The notes under the pieces: generated by a model
What the model saw: only the letters and a program-made list of their open reading frames with translations
Database searches by the model: none
What the model was told of the DNA's origin: nothing
In this document: one piece after another, positions 25,201 to 33,989 of the stretch
Layout of the letters: every line of letters starts with the position of its first letter
Numbering within the stretch: position 1 is the first letter of the stretch
Source of the DNA: Nitrospira japonica
GTDB lineage: Bacteria > Nitrospirota > Thermodesulfovibrionia > UBA6902
Reading direction: 5' to 3'
DNA: 35,983 nt
NCBI GenBank assembly: GCA_020723105.1
Contig: DYJL01000007.1
Span: 1 to 35,983 of the forward strand
Position numbers and translations under genes: made by a program

Positions 25201-25798
25201 AGGCCCTGTCAGCCTTGGCACACTTGATGAATATGAAGAACTGAAATCAAGATATGAATTCCTTTCAAAACAGCGCGATGATCTTGTTGCATCCATTGAG
25301 GCGCTGCAGGATACGATACAGAAAATAAACAGAACTACACAGTCCAGACTAAGTGAGGCTTTTAATGCCCTGAATGAAAAATTCCGGGAAGTATTTACAA
25401 CGCTTTTCGGCAAGGGAAGGGCGGAACTGCATCTTACAGAAGAAAGTATTTTAGATGCCGGAATTGAGATTGTGGCTCAGCCGCCCGGCAAAAGGCTTCA
25501 GAATCTCATGCTGCTTTCAGGCGGTGAGAAGGCGCTGACTGCGCTTTCCCTGCTTTTTGCAGGTTTCATGATTAAACCGACGCCGCTGTGCATATTAGAT
25601 GAGGTTGATGCGCCCCTTGACGAGTCAAATACGGACCGGTTTATCAACCTGTTAAAGGAGCTTTCAAAGGGGATTCAGTTTATTACTATTACCCATAACA
25701 GACGGACGATGGAGGCTGCCAATTACATCTATGGTATCACTATGGAGGAGCCGGGCTCCTCAAAGGTTGTCTCAATGCATTTTGCAGAGACTGCATAA
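22277..25798 (+). CDS. smc: chromosome segregation protein SMC
   Basis: 1,173 residues, normal for bacterial SMC. Walker A GPNGCGKSN lies at 31-39. A first coiled coil follows, then the hinge at about 525-660 (QYETAIEAVLGDKLNAAIV), the returning coiled coil, the ABC signature LSGGEKALTA near 1,079 and Walker B LCILDEVDAPLDESN near 1,104. The SMC dimer with ScpA and ScpB organises and helps segregate the chromosome; scpA and scpB are not next to it here. A weak AAGGA precedes the ATG. The head and hinge motifs look intact. Confidence 0.97.
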   Translation: MRVERLELIGFKSFAEKTIFNFHPGITAIVGPNGCGKSNIVDAFRWVLGEQSAKSLRGDSMEDVIFLGSATKKTKGLAEVTLVLSDIDRKPSNGSKDDNKAALTEISVTRRLYRSGESEYLMNKVPCRLKDIKNTFLDTGLELKAYSILEQGKMDSILNSKPQDRRFLIEEVAGVMKYKVRRTEALSKIEAAKSNLQRLQDIIAEVKRQINTIDRHAKKAERYKKLLEEIKDIELRIAKSDLKGMQDEISAYTKSEETYRENEAKVYTNLHAAEALLEEKKRLCTDSEKYLNEIKMKLYSLEREVAEDEGKIALFKSDCDNLRGKNESLLKQDGELTAQRENAIQSIQEKGNLEAELGRDLVNSETMLEDKNRVFADSDDEIKGLENEVEIQRRNLFNKAEEISNTRNEINHLSFSIENISRKAEKSSQDIISLNDNLSSLQTALEETRNEHVKVKAEIDEVKKTKEDLISRLKDKKQELSANEEILYSYREDLAAMTSRLESLKELDQIQRHSLDENVRALCQVADVLESSPQYETAIEAVLGDKLNAAIVEDRNEIAKALQYIREQKSKRSGFIAVTPEIQSAHSHSGVTGNGVFGEAADFVTVKEGFNKIAALLLSKVLLVDNLNTAFALQDSEAGLKSYCFVTLNGEVLEPSGIVFGGSGKEVLKIKRMIKEIEQEISGKKDKIMLAEEAVVNNKGEIVSVENDMISTDARISSQEKYCHALEVKIENLQEEDGRTRKRYEYLSLEINDDHAEKDKLNNLLEIEGANCRRLESEKQEIEGGINSIQETISGRRELLETLRSELTEIKLHLMSNREKTTSIRREVENLNKFIVEIEKKKEEMRDERLNIERDLRDKEQEIAEKEEALKSKVVVVSELQQETSKITEALEAKTAELSVIEKQQKSLSAELESVRNELNHIEMKKMELTMRLNYLKEDIRKTYSVEIETAEIADIITSEEEEKLAQNKERLQEIGPVSLGTLDEYEELKSRYEFLSKQRDDLVASIEALQDTIQKINRTTQSRLSEAFNALNEKFREVFTTLFGKGRAELHLTEESILDAGIEIVAQPPGKRLQNLMLLSGGEKALTALSLLFAGFMIKPTPLCILDEVDAPLDESNTDRFINLLKELSKGIQFITITHNRRTMEAANYIYGITMEEPGSSKVVSMHFAETA

Positions 25799-26058
25799 GG
25801 AATGTTGCAGTAGTAGTGACAGGCTGACAAGAGATTTGGAATAAGTCGGGAATTTTTACAATATAAGTTTGGAAATATTTTAAACCGTCGGATAATATTA
25901 CATTATGACAAAGATAATACTTTATTATTCCTGTAACAGCTTGATTTATATGTGTATATTTTAAGTATTATATTCATGCATGAAATTTGCTTATAAATAA
26001 ATAGAATATTGTAATTAATGCAGCTGAGATAACATTTTTGAGAAGCCAGGTTTAATTT

Positions 26059-26379
26059 ATGGAAAGAAGACATTCCAAAAGGATACCGGTTAACTTGAAC
26101 GCCAAGATTATTTCAGAAGACAGCATATTTGATGGCATAATCGAAAATATGTCAGAAGACGGCTTGGAATATTTTATGACGTCTTTTATCAAGACCTCGC
26201 AAGATATTACTCCTCAAAGATTAATTAAATGTAATTTCCTGAGCCCCTCTGGTGAAATGCTGGATTTGAACTGTGAATTGATATGGTTTCTGGAAACCGC
26301 TCCGGGGGAGAAACTCCTGGGTATGCGGATTATAAACCCGCCGTTAACATACAAAGAGATAGTAGAGCATTTAAATTGA
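26059..26379 (+). CDS. PilZ-domain c-di-GMP receptor, single domain
   Basis: 106 residues forming one PilZ domain. The N-terminal RRHSKR (residues 3-8) and NMSEDG (about 29-34) are the RxxxR and D/NxSxxG motifs that bind cyclic di-GMP. The rest is the beta barrel and a C-terminal helix. It lacks any output domain and would act by binding a partner. It is preceded by a 260-base AT-rich gap in which I see no clear feature, and the ribosome binding site is weak. Confidence 0.85.
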   Translation: MERRHSKRIPVNLNAKIISEDSIFDGIIENMSEDGLEYFMTSFIKTSQDITPQRLIKCNFLSPSGEMLDLNCELIWFLETAPGEKLLGMRIINPPLTYKEIVEHLN

Positions 26380-26480
26380 CTATATCCCTGTTAAAGCTTT
26401 TCAGGATTATCTCTTCTTTTATCCCTTACTGAATAACAGAATATTATTTTCTTTCCCGGGACTGTTATAATTAAGTCGTC

Positions 26481-27863
26481 ATGGTATTTAAAATATTTAA
26501 AAAGAAAAATGAAGAAGCATTTCCTCTTCCAAACAGGGTTTCATATGAGAAGGAAGAACTTTTTTGCTGTGGCTTTGATGCCTCCTCAATGCAGGGCGCT
26601 CCTTCAGCAGTTGTAAAGCCTGTAAGTACTGACGAAGTTGTACAGGTACTCAGGTTTGCAAATCAGCAGAGAACGCCTGTTGTACCACGCGGGGCGGGAA
26701 CAGGCATGACAGGCGGCGCTGTACCAGTGAACGATGCAATTGTTTTGTCTCTTGATGGCATGAACAACATTCTGGAAATTGATGAAAAAAACATGATTGC
26801 CATAGTTGAGCCGGGAGTTATCAATGGGCATTTACAGGAAAAGCTTGAGGACAGAGGCCTTTTTTATCCACCCGATCCGGCAAGCATGAACTTCTGCACC
26901 CTCGGCGGGAATGTTGCTGAAAATGCAGGCGGCCCCAGGGCCATAAAGTATGGAGTAACAAGGGATTACGTGCTTGGATTTGAAGTAGTTCTTCCCGACG
27001 GCAGAGTGCTGACGACGGGAGGGAAAAACTATAAAGATGTTGTTGGATATGACCTGACGCGGCTTATCGTAGGCTCAGAAGGGACCCTATGTGTAGTGAC
27101 AAAAATATTTCTCAAGGTGTTGCCTCTTCCTGCAGAAACAATGACGCTCTTATGCACATATTCGCAGATAAATGATGCAGCCTTGACTGTTTCAAAGATC
27201 ACTTCTTCAGGAATAGTTCCCAGGGCGCTTGAATTTATGGACAACGGGTCTATCAGGGCAGTTGAGAGTTACAGAGAATTTGGATTGCCGACAGATGCGG
27301 AAGCATTGTTATTGATTGAGGTGGACGGCTCACGTGCTTCGGTTTCTGAAGAGGCTGATAAAATTGCTTCTGCCTGTATTTCACAAAACGGCAGAGTCAG
27401 TGTTGCCGATGATATGTTTGCAAAACAGCGGATATGGGAAGCAAGGAGAGCCATATCACCGGCGCTTTACCGCATTAAGCCAACAAAAATAAATGAAGAT
27501 ATAGTTGTGCCCCGCGGAAGGATCCCTGAAATGCTTCAGGCGCTCAAGGGGATATCAGAGAAATATGATTTGAAAATAGTGAACTTCGGTCATGCAGGCG
27601 ACGGGAATATTCATGTAAATATAATGACTGACAAGAACAACAAGGATGAATATCAACGCGCAAGAACCGCAGTTGAAGATATTTTCAGGGTTACACTGAG
27701 ATTGGAAGGCACGATATCAGGGGAACATGGAGTAGGGCTTACAAAGAAACAGTATATCGGGATGGAGCTTTCCGAAACAAACCTCGAGATAATGAAAGCG
27801 ATTAAGAAGGTTTTTGATCCGAACGGGATAATGAATCCGGGGAAGATATTCCCTTTGGATTGA
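26481..27863 (+). CDS. glcD: FAD-linked oxidase, GlcD / D-lactate dehydrogenase type
   Basis: 460 residues. The PCMH-type FAD domain has PRGAGTGMTGGAVP near 70, YPPDPAS, CTLGGNVAENAGGPRAIKYG near 140 and VGSEGTL. The C-terminal FAD-oxidase domain has HAGDGNIHVN near 373 and ends in GEHGVGLTKKQY and NPGKIFPLD. It oxidises a 2-hydroxy acid such as glycolate or D-lactate and passes electrons to a partner. The usual FeS partner (GlcF) is not adjacent, so the electron acceptor is unknown, and glcD versus a D-lactate dehydrogenase gene cannot be decided. Confidence 0.88.
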   Translation: MVFKIFKKKNEEAFPLPNRVSYEKEELFCCGFDASSMQGAPSAVVKPVSTDEVVQVLRFANQQRTPVVPRGAGTGMTGGAVPVNDAIVLSLDGMNNILEIDEKNMIAIVEPGVINGHLQEKLEDRGLFYPPDPASMNFCTLGGNVAENAGGPRAIKYGVTRDYVLGFEVVLPDGRVLTTGGKNYKDVVGYDLTRLIVGSEGTLCVVTKIFLKVLPLPAETMTLLCTYSQINDAALTVSKITSSGIVPRALEFMDNGSIRAVESYREFGLPTDAEALLLIEVDGSRASVSEEADKIASACISQNGRVSVADDMFAKQRIWEARRAISPALYRIKPTKINEDIVVPRGRIPEMLQALKGISEKYDLKIVNFGHAGDGNIHVNIMTDKNNKDEYQRARTAVEDIFRVTLRLEGTISGEHGVGLTKKQYIGMELSETNLEIMKAIKKVFDPNGIMNPGKIFPLD

Positions 27864-28004
27864 CAATAATAGGGAGAAAGTATAAATTAAAACAGTCGGA
27901 AAACCAGAGGTCCTGAAGATCCTTCACATTCTGGCTTAACAATAGTTTGTTATTCTGTTTTAACCTTGTTAAAAAAATCTTAACAATTCAGGAGAGTGAC
28001 TGAA

Positions 28005-28463
28005 ATGAAAATTATTTTAAAAGAAGATGTAAAAAACCTCGGAACCATAGGCAGTGTTGTGAATGTAGCAAACGGTTATGGAAGGAATTATCTTATACCA
28101 AGGAATCTTGCCGCAGAGGCAAACCCTAAAAACATTAAACAGTTCGAACATGAGAAGAGCGCCATTCTTGCAAAATCCAGGAAGATAATCAGATCAGCAG
28201 AGGATCTGGCAAAGCAGGTCTCAGGTATAACATTAAGCATAGAAGCTCAAAGCGGTGAAGAAGATAAATTATTCGGTTCTGTAACTTCAATGGATATCGC
28301 AAAGGCCCTTTCAAAACAGGGGATAAACATCGATAAACGCAAGATCAACCTCGAAGAGCCTATCAAAAGACTTGGGACGTACAGTATAGCTGTCAAACTT
28401 CATCAGAATGTTTCGGCGAATGTGACTGTGGAAGTTAAAAAGGCTGAAGCCACAGAAGCTTAA
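28005..28463 (+). CDS. rplI: 50S ribosomal protein bL9
   Basis: 152 residues. The N-terminal domain MKIILKEDVKNLGTIGSVVNVANGYGRNYLIP is the bL9 signature, followed by the long connecting helix and the C-terminal RNA-binding domain. It binds 23S rRNA domain V. The start is the ATG at 28,005, the family start; a GTG 9 bases upstream is in frame. GGAGAG precedes it. It lies just before dnaB, the usual bacterial order, although rpsF and rpsR are not next to it. Confidence 0.96.
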   Translation: MKIILKEDVKNLGTIGSVVNVANGYGRNYLIPRNLAAEANPKNIKQFEHEKSAILAKSRKIIRSAEDLAKQVSGITLSIEAQSGEEDKLFGSVTSMDIAKALSKQGINIDKRKINLEEPIKRLGTYSIAVKLHQNVSANVTVEVKKAEATEA

Positions 28464-28468
28464 TAATA

Positions 28469-28529
28469 GTTGTTAGTTTTTAGTTTTCAGTTTTTAACTA
28501 ACAACTAACAACTAACAACTAACAACTAA
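28469..28529. repeat. inverted and tandem repeat abutting the dnaB start
   Basis: GTTGTTAG and related units at 28,469-28,485 are complementary to the tandem CTAACAA units at 28,495-28,528. The array ends right at the dnaB ATG, leaving no room for a normal ribosome binding site. Confidence 0.7.
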
Positions 28530-29918
28530 ATGCTTGAACGTATTCGCAGTAACAATCCGGTAGTCGGCGGCGCAAAACAGCCAGGAACCGACTATGACCG
28601 TTTGCCACCCCAGAATATCGAAGCGGAACAATCTGTTCTTGGAGCGGTTCTGCTTGACAATGAGGCTATTGCCACGGTTATTGAACAACTCTTACCAAAT
28701 GATTTTTACAAGGATTCCCACAAGAAAATATTCATTGCGATGCTCGATCTCTATGAAAAAAATGAACCAATTGATCTGATAACACTTACAGAACAGTTGA
28801 GCAGGAAAGAACAGCTTGAAGATATAGGAGGCGCATCATACCTGAGTTCCATTGTAAATTTGGTGCCTACTTCAGCAAATGCCCGCTACCATGCAAAAAT
28901 AGTAAAAGAAAAAGCAATCCTCAGAAACCTCATCACAACTGCTACTGAGATTATAACCACATGTTATGATGCCGAGGGTGATGTCCATGAACTCTTGGAC
29001 GGCGCTGAAACAAAGATATTCAGCATTTCTGAGAAGATGGTAAGGAGTTCATACGTTCATGTGAAAAGTGTGTTGAAAGACACTATCGAACTCGTGGACC
29101 GGCTCTATAACAAGAAGGAACTTATAACAGGGCTTCCCACTGGTTTCATGGACCTTGATGAGGCGACAACAGGCTTTCATAAAGGTGATCTGATAGTGAT
29201 TGGAGCGAGACCCGGTATGGGAAAGACCGCTTTTTGCCTTAACATCGTCACGCATATCGGTCAGGAAGTGAAGGCGCCTATTGCGGTCTTCAGCCTTGAA
29301 ATGACAAAAGAACAGATCGTCCTGAGAATGTTATGTTCCGAGGCTGAAGTTGATTCAAAGGCTGTACGTTCAGGATATCACAGCAAGGAAGACTACAGAA
29401 AACTTGTAAATGCAGCCGGCAGACTGGCTGATGCCCCCATCTATATTGATGATACTTTCAATTCAATTCTTGATATAAAGGCCAAAGCCAGGCGCCTGAA
29501 AGCTGAACATGGTTTAGGGCTTGTCGTTGTTGATTATCTGCAGCTTATGAGCGGGGTGAATACATTTGCTGCAAGGGAACAGGTGATTTCGGATATATCA
29601 CGTTCCTTAAAAGCGCTTGCAAAAGATCTGGAAGTGCCGGTTATCGTAATTAGCCAGCTTAACAGAAGCTGTGAACAAAGAGGTGAAAATAAACGTCCGA
29701 TAATTGCCGATTTGAGAGAATCAGGAGCTATTGAGCAGGATGCGGACATAATATTATTTCTTTACAGAGATGACTATTACAGGACCAAAGATGCCAAGGA
29801 AGGCGTGGCTGAGCTGAATATTGCCAAGCAGAGAAACGGCCCCATCAAGACGATTGAACTTGCTTTTATTGACAAGTTTACGAAGTTTAAAAACCTGTCC
29901 CATATGGATGAGTATTAA
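28530..29918 (+). CDS. dnaB: replicative DNA helicase DnaB
   Basis: 462 residues. The N-terminal helical domain starts at LPPQNIEAEQSVLGAVLLDNEA, then a linker and the RecA-like ATPase domain with Walker A ARPGMGKTA near 226-234 and Walker B VVVDYLQLM near 330. The end contains the DnaB block (LRESGAIEQDADIILFLYRD). The hexamer unwinds DNA at replication forks. There is no intein. The start codon touches a repeat array and has no Shine-Dalgarno sequence, unusual for this gene, but no better start is available. Confidence 0.97.
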   Translation: MLERIRSNNPVVGGAKQPGTDYDRLPPQNIEAEQSVLGAVLLDNEAIATVIEQLLPNDFYKDSHKKIFIAMLDLYEKNEPIDLITLTEQLSRKEQLEDIGGASYLSSIVNLVPTSANARYHAKIVKEKAILRNLITTATEIITTCYDAEGDVHELLDGAETKIFSISEKMVRSSYVHVKSVLKDTIELVDRLYNKKELITGLPTGFMDLDEATTGFHKGDLIVIGARPGMGKTAFCLNIVTHIGQEVKAPIAVFSLEMTKEQIVLRMLCSEAEVDSKAVRSGYHSKEDYRKLVNAAGRLADAPIYIDDTFNSILDIKAKARRLKAEHGLGLVVVDYLQLMSGVNTFAAREQVISDISRSLKALAKDLEVPVIVISQLNRSCEQRGENKRPIIADLRESGAIEQDADIILFLYRDDYYRTKDAKEGVAELNIAKQRNGPIKTIELAFIDKFTKFKNLSHMDEY

Positions 29919-29924
29919 TAAATG

Positions 29925-30003
29925 AACAATGAGTAATGATGAATTAGTAATTAAGGAAATTTTTATTCCATAATTATTCATTAATAATTCTTAATTGTTA
30001 ATT
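29925..30003. repeat. AT-rich imperfect repeat before the Memo gene
   Basis: AATGAGTAATGATGAATTAG-like and complementary AATTATTCATTAATAATTC units lie on both sides of a GGAAATTTTTATTCC segment. They resemble the repeat that follows the Cys-cluster gene at 31,852. Confidence 0.5.
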
Positions 30004-30807
30004 ATGAAAAGGCAGCCGGCAGTAGCAGGGCAATTTTATCCATATTCTCCCTCCAAGCTTACCGAACAGGTCAGGGGATATATTAATGACAACGCCGTAA
30101 AAGAGAAGGTATTCGGAGTGGTTTCACCCCATGCGGGACTGATGTATTCAGGTGCGGTTGCAGGAGCAGTTTTCTCAAAGATAGAATTTCCTCACACCTT
30201 TATACTTATTGGCCCAAATCATACAGGCTTGGGGAGCCCTGTTTCCATAATGTTATCGGGTGCATGGCAAATGCCTACCGGAGAATTGGAGATAAATAAG
30301 GATCTTGCAAGAAAAATAACAGAGAAGTCTGACATTATCGAAGAAGATATTCTCGCGCACTCAATGGAACATTCACTTGAAGTGCAACTGCCTTTCATTC
30401 TTTATGTTGCGCCTGATGTCAGAATTGTTCCAATTGTTATGATGGCTGAGTCCCTGGAAATCTGCAGGTCGGTCGGGAATGCTATTGCAGATGCTATAAG
30501 AGAATCGGGAGATACCGTTACTATTGTCGCAAGCTCTGATATGAGCCATTATGTAACAGATTCAATGGCACGTAAAATGGACAAAAAGGCAATTGATAGA
30601 ATTGTAGCCCTTGATCCCGAAGGACTTTATAACACCGTCAGGCAGGAGAGGATAAGCATGTGCGGTTTCATACCGGTAACTACCATGCTTTTTGCTGCCA
30701 AAAAATTAGGAGCAAAAGAGGCTGCACTTGCTAAGTATATGACCTCCGGCGAGACAAGCGGCGACTATGACCAGGTCGTTGGATATGCCGGGATGGTAGT
30801 TAAGTAA
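30004..30807 (+). CDS. amrB: Memo family protein (AmmeMemoRadiSam system protein B)
   Basis: 267 residues. The first block RQPAVAGQFYP and the metal/ligand residues are kept: His of SPHAG near 43, His of GPNHTG near 73 and Cys of MCGFIPV near 220. Memo-family proteins bind copper or iron and are found with AMMECR1 and radical SAM partners (AmrA, AmrS), of unknown joint role; neither partner is in this window. The ATG at 30,004 gives the conserved N-terminus; a TTG nine bases upstream is less likely. A repeat lies upstream and no strong ribosome binding site is seen. Confidence 0.9.
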   Translation: MKRQPAVAGQFYPYSPSKLTEQVRGYINDNAVKEKVFGVVSPHAGLMYSGAVAGAVFSKIEFPHTFILIGPNHTGLGSPVSIMLSGAWQMPTGELEINKDLARKITEKSDIIEEDILAHSMEHSLEVQLPFILYVAPDVRIVPIVMMAESLEICRSVGNAIADAIRESGDTVTIVASSDMSHYVTDSMARKMDKKAIDRIVALDPEGLYNTVRQERISMCGFIPVTTMLFAAKKLGAKEAALAKYMTSGETSGDYDQVVGYAGMVVK

Positions 30808-30992
30808 GCGGGAAGTTCCCCAAAGTAGTCTCTCACAATCTTTCTCAAACTACATTCTTTGGATTTAAATTCTCCAATATTGTTATAATCATAACATTCT
30901 TTTATCAAATAAATTTGCTGTTTAGTCCTCATGTTAAATGAGTAGTGAGCGTCAAGCGAGCGAATATAAAAGTAATAATTCATTACATTAAG

Positions 30993-31020
30993 ATTCCCCG
31001 CAGCTTGCCGGGGGAATTTT
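30993..31020 (+). terminator. hairpin with short T-run
   Basis: ATTCCCC / GGGGAAT arms around a 10-11 base loop, followed by TTTT. It lies 31 bases before the next gene. It looks like one of the dispersed GC-rich hairpins here and may or may not terminate transcription. The rest of 30,808-31,050 shows nothing further. Confidence 0.4.
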
Positions 31021-31050
31021 CAATGGCAATAAACTTCAAGGAGCAATAAA

Positions 31051-31851
31051 ATGGGTAAAATGGATGTTGTAGAGCCAGTAAAGTTGTCGTTGCATTCAAA
31101 ATTTAAATTCAGATGTCATAAAGGGATAAAATGTTTTACCAGATGCTGCAGTAATATAAATATCCTTCTAACACCTTATGATGTTGTATGTCTGAAAAAC
31201 AGGCTGGGCTTATCTTCTGAAGAATTTCTGGAAAAATATACATACATGAAGGTTGATGAACAGTCTTCACATCTCTACGCCATGCTGAAAATGAATGAAG
31301 ATGCAGAAAGGAAATGCCCGTTTGTTACACCGGACGGATGCACTGTTTATACAGACCGCCCGGCCAATTGCCGTTATTATCCGATAGGGCAGGGCACATT
31401 GAAGAGAGAGAATAAGGACGGCGTTTTTGATGAGGAATTTTACTTTTTCATAAGGGAGCCTCACTGCTATGGTTATCACGAAAAAAAGCAGTGGACTATT
31501 GAGTCCTGGAGGCAGGATCAGAACGTGGACCAGTATGACAGCATAAACAAGGAATGGAAGACCATTCAGTTAAGAAGGAACCTTCCCGGACAGGCTCCTC
31601 TTGATGAAAAAAAACAGATGCAGTTTTACATGGCGAGTTATGATACTGATCGTTTCAGAAGATTCATTTTTGAGAGCAATTTTCTGAATGTATTTGATAT
31701 TGATCCGGAGACTGTTGAGAAAATCAGAACTGATGAAGTGGAGCTGATTAAGTTCGGCGCTAAGTATATCAAATACGTCATGATGCTTGAAGAAACACTG
31801 AAGGTCAAGGAAGAGGTGCTGAATAAAAAACCAGGTAGCAATAATTTATAA
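31051..31851 (+). CDS. YkgJ-type Cys-cluster protein
   Basis: 266 residues. The CxnCxxCC-type cluster lies in the first third: CHKGIKCFTRCCSN, followed by KCPFVTPDGCTVYTDRPANCRYYP, the classical set of cysteines that bind a zinc or iron-sulfur site in YkgJ proteins. The C-terminal half is family-specific. AAGGAG precedes the ATG. It is followed 29 bases later by the aldolase gene, so the two may be co-transcribed. Function is unknown. Confidence 0.88.
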   Translation: MGKMDVVEPVKLSLHSKFKFRCHKGIKCFTRCCSNINILLTPYDVVCLKNRLGLSSEEFLEKYTYMKVDEQSSHLYAMLKMNEDAERKCPFVTPDGCTVYTDRPANCRYYPIGQGTLKRENKDGVFDEEFYFFIREPHCYGYHEKKQWTIESWRQDQNVDQYDSINKEWKTIQLRRNLPGQAPLDEKKQMQFYMASYDTDRFRRFIFESNFLNVFDIDPETVEKIRTDEVELIKFGAKYIKYVMMLEETLKVKEEVLNKKPGSNNL

Positions 31852-31880
31852 TTGTTCATTAATCAAAGGAGGACTTTTAT

Positions 31881-32675
31881 ATGGATTGGGGAATGAAAAA
31901 TCGTTTGGCACAAATTATTAAACCGGACGGGCACTGTTTTTTTATGCCGATTGACCATGGTTATTTTCAGGGGCCGACAAGCTGTCTGGAAAGACCTGGT
32001 GAAACCATAAAACCCCTTTTGCCTTACGCTGATGCACTTTTTGTTACAAGGGGAGTCTTGCGCAATGCGATAGATCCGGTAAAGTGCAAACCGATTATTC
32101 TCAGGGTGTCCGGGGGCACCAGCATGGTTGGAGAAGACCTTGCAAATGAAGGACTGACCACTTCGATACAGGAGATTCTGCGTTTAAATGTTTCTGCTGT
32201 AGGGATGTCTGTCTTTATCGGCAGTAAATATGAAAAGGAGACCCTTCTGAATCTGGCAAAGCTTGTTAACGAGTGTGAAAATTACGGTGTTCCTGTAATG
32301 GCAGTTACTGCTGTGGGAAGAGAACTTGAAAAGAGGGATGCACGATATCTTGCCTTATGCTGCAGGATTGCTGCAGAACTCGGTGCGAGGGTTGTGAAGA
32401 CCTACTGGTGCGAAAATTTTGAAAAAGTCACAAACGGGTGTCCTGTGCCGGTTGTTATGGCAGGAGGGCCCAAATGTGAAACAGATCTTCAGGTAATGGA
32501 ATTTGTCTATGATGGCATGCAGAAAGGCGCAATAGGGATAAATCTTGGAAGAAATGTCTGGCAGAACAAATATCCTGTTGCAATGATGAAAGCCTTGCAT
32601 GCGATTATTCATAAGAAGGCGACTGCTAAAGAAGCGCACGAGATTTTTAATGAGGAGAAGAACAAGAAAAAATAA
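31881..32675 (+). CDS. class I aldolase of the DhnA/LsrF type
   Basis: 264 residues of a TIM-barrel family. FMPIDHGYFQGP near 20 is the substrate region, VVKTYWCENF near 172 carries the Schiff-base Lys, and GCPVPVVMAGGPK and GAIGINLGRNVWQ form the phosphate-binding end. LsrF-like enzymes are thiolases or transaldolases, and others are fructose-bisphosphate aldolases or aminodeoxyshikimate-type synthases; the substrate here cannot be decided. AAAGGAGG is 8 bases before the ATG. With the alcohol dehydrogenase and the PfkB kinase it forms a small sugar-type cluster. Confidence 0.85.
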   Translation: MDWGMKNRLAQIIKPDGHCFFMPIDHGYFQGPTSCLERPGETIKPLLPYADALFVTRGVLRNAIDPVKCKPIILRVSGGTSMVGEDLANEGLTTSIQEILRLNVSAVGMSVFIGSKYEKETLLNLAKLVNECENYGVPVMAVTAVGRELEKRDARYLALCCRIAAELGARVVKTYWCENFEKVTNGCPVPVVMAGGPKCETDLQVMEFVYDGMQKGAIGINLGRNVWQNKYPVAMMKALHAIIHKKATAKEAHEIFNEEKNKKK

Positions 32676-32847
32676 TATAAATTTATGCGCAAGACAGTTT
32701 CAAAAATTGATAATGCGATAAGATTTATGAAATAGATTAATGCGCTGTATATATTTACTGCCTGGAAAATTTTAAGAGCGTGATTAAATATGTGCAAAGG
32801 TATCGCTATGAATTTTTTCAACTGCCTTACGCATCTGAAATAACACT

Positions 32848-33879
32848 ATGCGCGTATTAATGTACTACAATAATAAGGACGTCCGGGTTGAAGAGATGCC
32901 TGTTCCAAAGATAGGGCTGGGAGAGCTTCTCGTTAAAGTTAACGCCAGTGGCCTTTGCGGAAGCGATGTGATGGAGTGGTACAGGATTAAGAAGGCGCCG
33001 AGGGTGCTGGGGCATGAAATCACCGGAGAAATTGCTGAAGTTGGTGAGGGCGTCAGGAATTATAAAAAAGGAGACCGGGTCTTTGTTTCGCATCATGTGC
33101 CATGCAATAAATGTTATTACTGCCTCAAAGGTTCTCATACGGCCTGTGAAACTTTGCATAGAACAAATTATGATCCGGGGGGATTTGCTGAATATATTCG
33201 CATCCCGGAAATAAATGTGGACCGGGGTGTGTATTTACTGCCGGATGATATGTCTTATGAAGAAGGCACTTTCATTGAGCCCCTGGCATGTGTAGTCCGT
33301 GGACAGAGACTGGCCAAGTTAAAGCCCGGGCAGACGGTGTTGGTCATTGGCAGTGGAATTTCAGGCTTGATCCATATTGCATTTGCACGAGCGCTTGGCG
33401 CAGGGAAAATTATTGCTACAGATATAACAGAATACCGTCTTAATGCTGCAAAACATTTCGGTGCGGATGCTGTGATAAATGCAAAGGAAGATGTGCCAAA
33501 ACTTCTTCTTGAATTAAATGACAACGGACTTGCAGACCTTGTAATTGTTTGTGTCGGGGCGCTGTCTGCAGCAGTTGCTGCTTTAAATTGCGTTAGCAGG
33601 GGAGGGACCGTTCTGTATTTTGCAGTGCCGGAGCCCGAAGTAATGGTTCCTGTGCCGATGAACGACATGTGGCGTAATGAAATAACTCTTATGACTTCCT
33701 ACGGCGCAGCCCCTGATGATCTTGAAATTGCGCTTAATCTGATGAAGAACAAAAGGCTGGTGCTCACTGATATGATTACCCACAGATTGTCATTTGATGA
33801 AGGCTTGCTTGGTTTCAGGCTTGTAATAGAGGCCAGAGATTCGATTAAAGTAATTTTTGAACCGGAGAGAAGAATGTAG
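32848..33879 (+). CDS. zinc-dependent alcohol/sorbitol dehydrogenase family enzyme
   Basis: 343 residues, MDR family. Catalytic zinc ligands are C37 (LCGSD) and H56-E57 (GHE); structural zinc is held by C86, C89, C92 and C100. The NAD(P) Rossmann fold has GSGISGL near 171. It oxidises a secondary or sugar alcohol, L-threonine or a similar substrate; the exact one is unknown. The C-terminus is encoded right up to a dispersed palindrome whose first GTAG supplies the TAG stop codon. It lies between the aldolase and PfkB genes on the same strand. Confidence 0.88.
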   Translation: MRVLMYYNNKDVRVEEMPVPKIGLGELLVKVNASGLCGSDVMEWYRIKKAPRVLGHEITGEIAEVGEGVRNYKKGDRVFVSHHVPCNKCYYCLKGSHTACETLHRTNYDPGGFAEYIRIPEINVDRGVYLLPDDMSYEEGTFIEPLACVVRGQRLAKLKPGQTVLVIGSGISGLIHIAFARALGAGKIIATDITEYRLNAAKHFGADAVINAKEDVPKLLLELNDNGLADLVIVCVGALSAAVAALNCVSRGGTVLYFAVPEPEVMVPVPMNDMWRNEITLMTSYGAAPDDLEIALNLMKNKRLVLTDMITHRLSFDEGLLGFRLVIEARDSIKVIFEPERRM

Positions 33880-33959
33880 AGGCAGACCTGTGCGTCTGCC
33901 CCTATTCAAGGGCAACCACATAGGGTTGCCCCTACAAGATTCCGCATCAAGTGCGGAAT
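33876..33959. repeat. dispersed palindromic repeat with second hairpin
   Basis: 33,876-33,935 is a relative of the element at 19,246 (GTAGAGGC, AGGGCAACCACA, GGTTGCCCCTAC). It is followed by ATTCCGCA / TGCGGAAT (33,939-33,959), a hairpin of the GTCATTCC class also seen at 35,753-35,812. Confidence 0.8.
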
Positions 33960-33989
33960 GACGGATTATAAAATATTTTGGAGGTTATC

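Noticed and set aside
28495-28528. CRISPR-like array of CTAACAA units
   Set aside because: A plain tandem repeat of 7-base units with no spacers.
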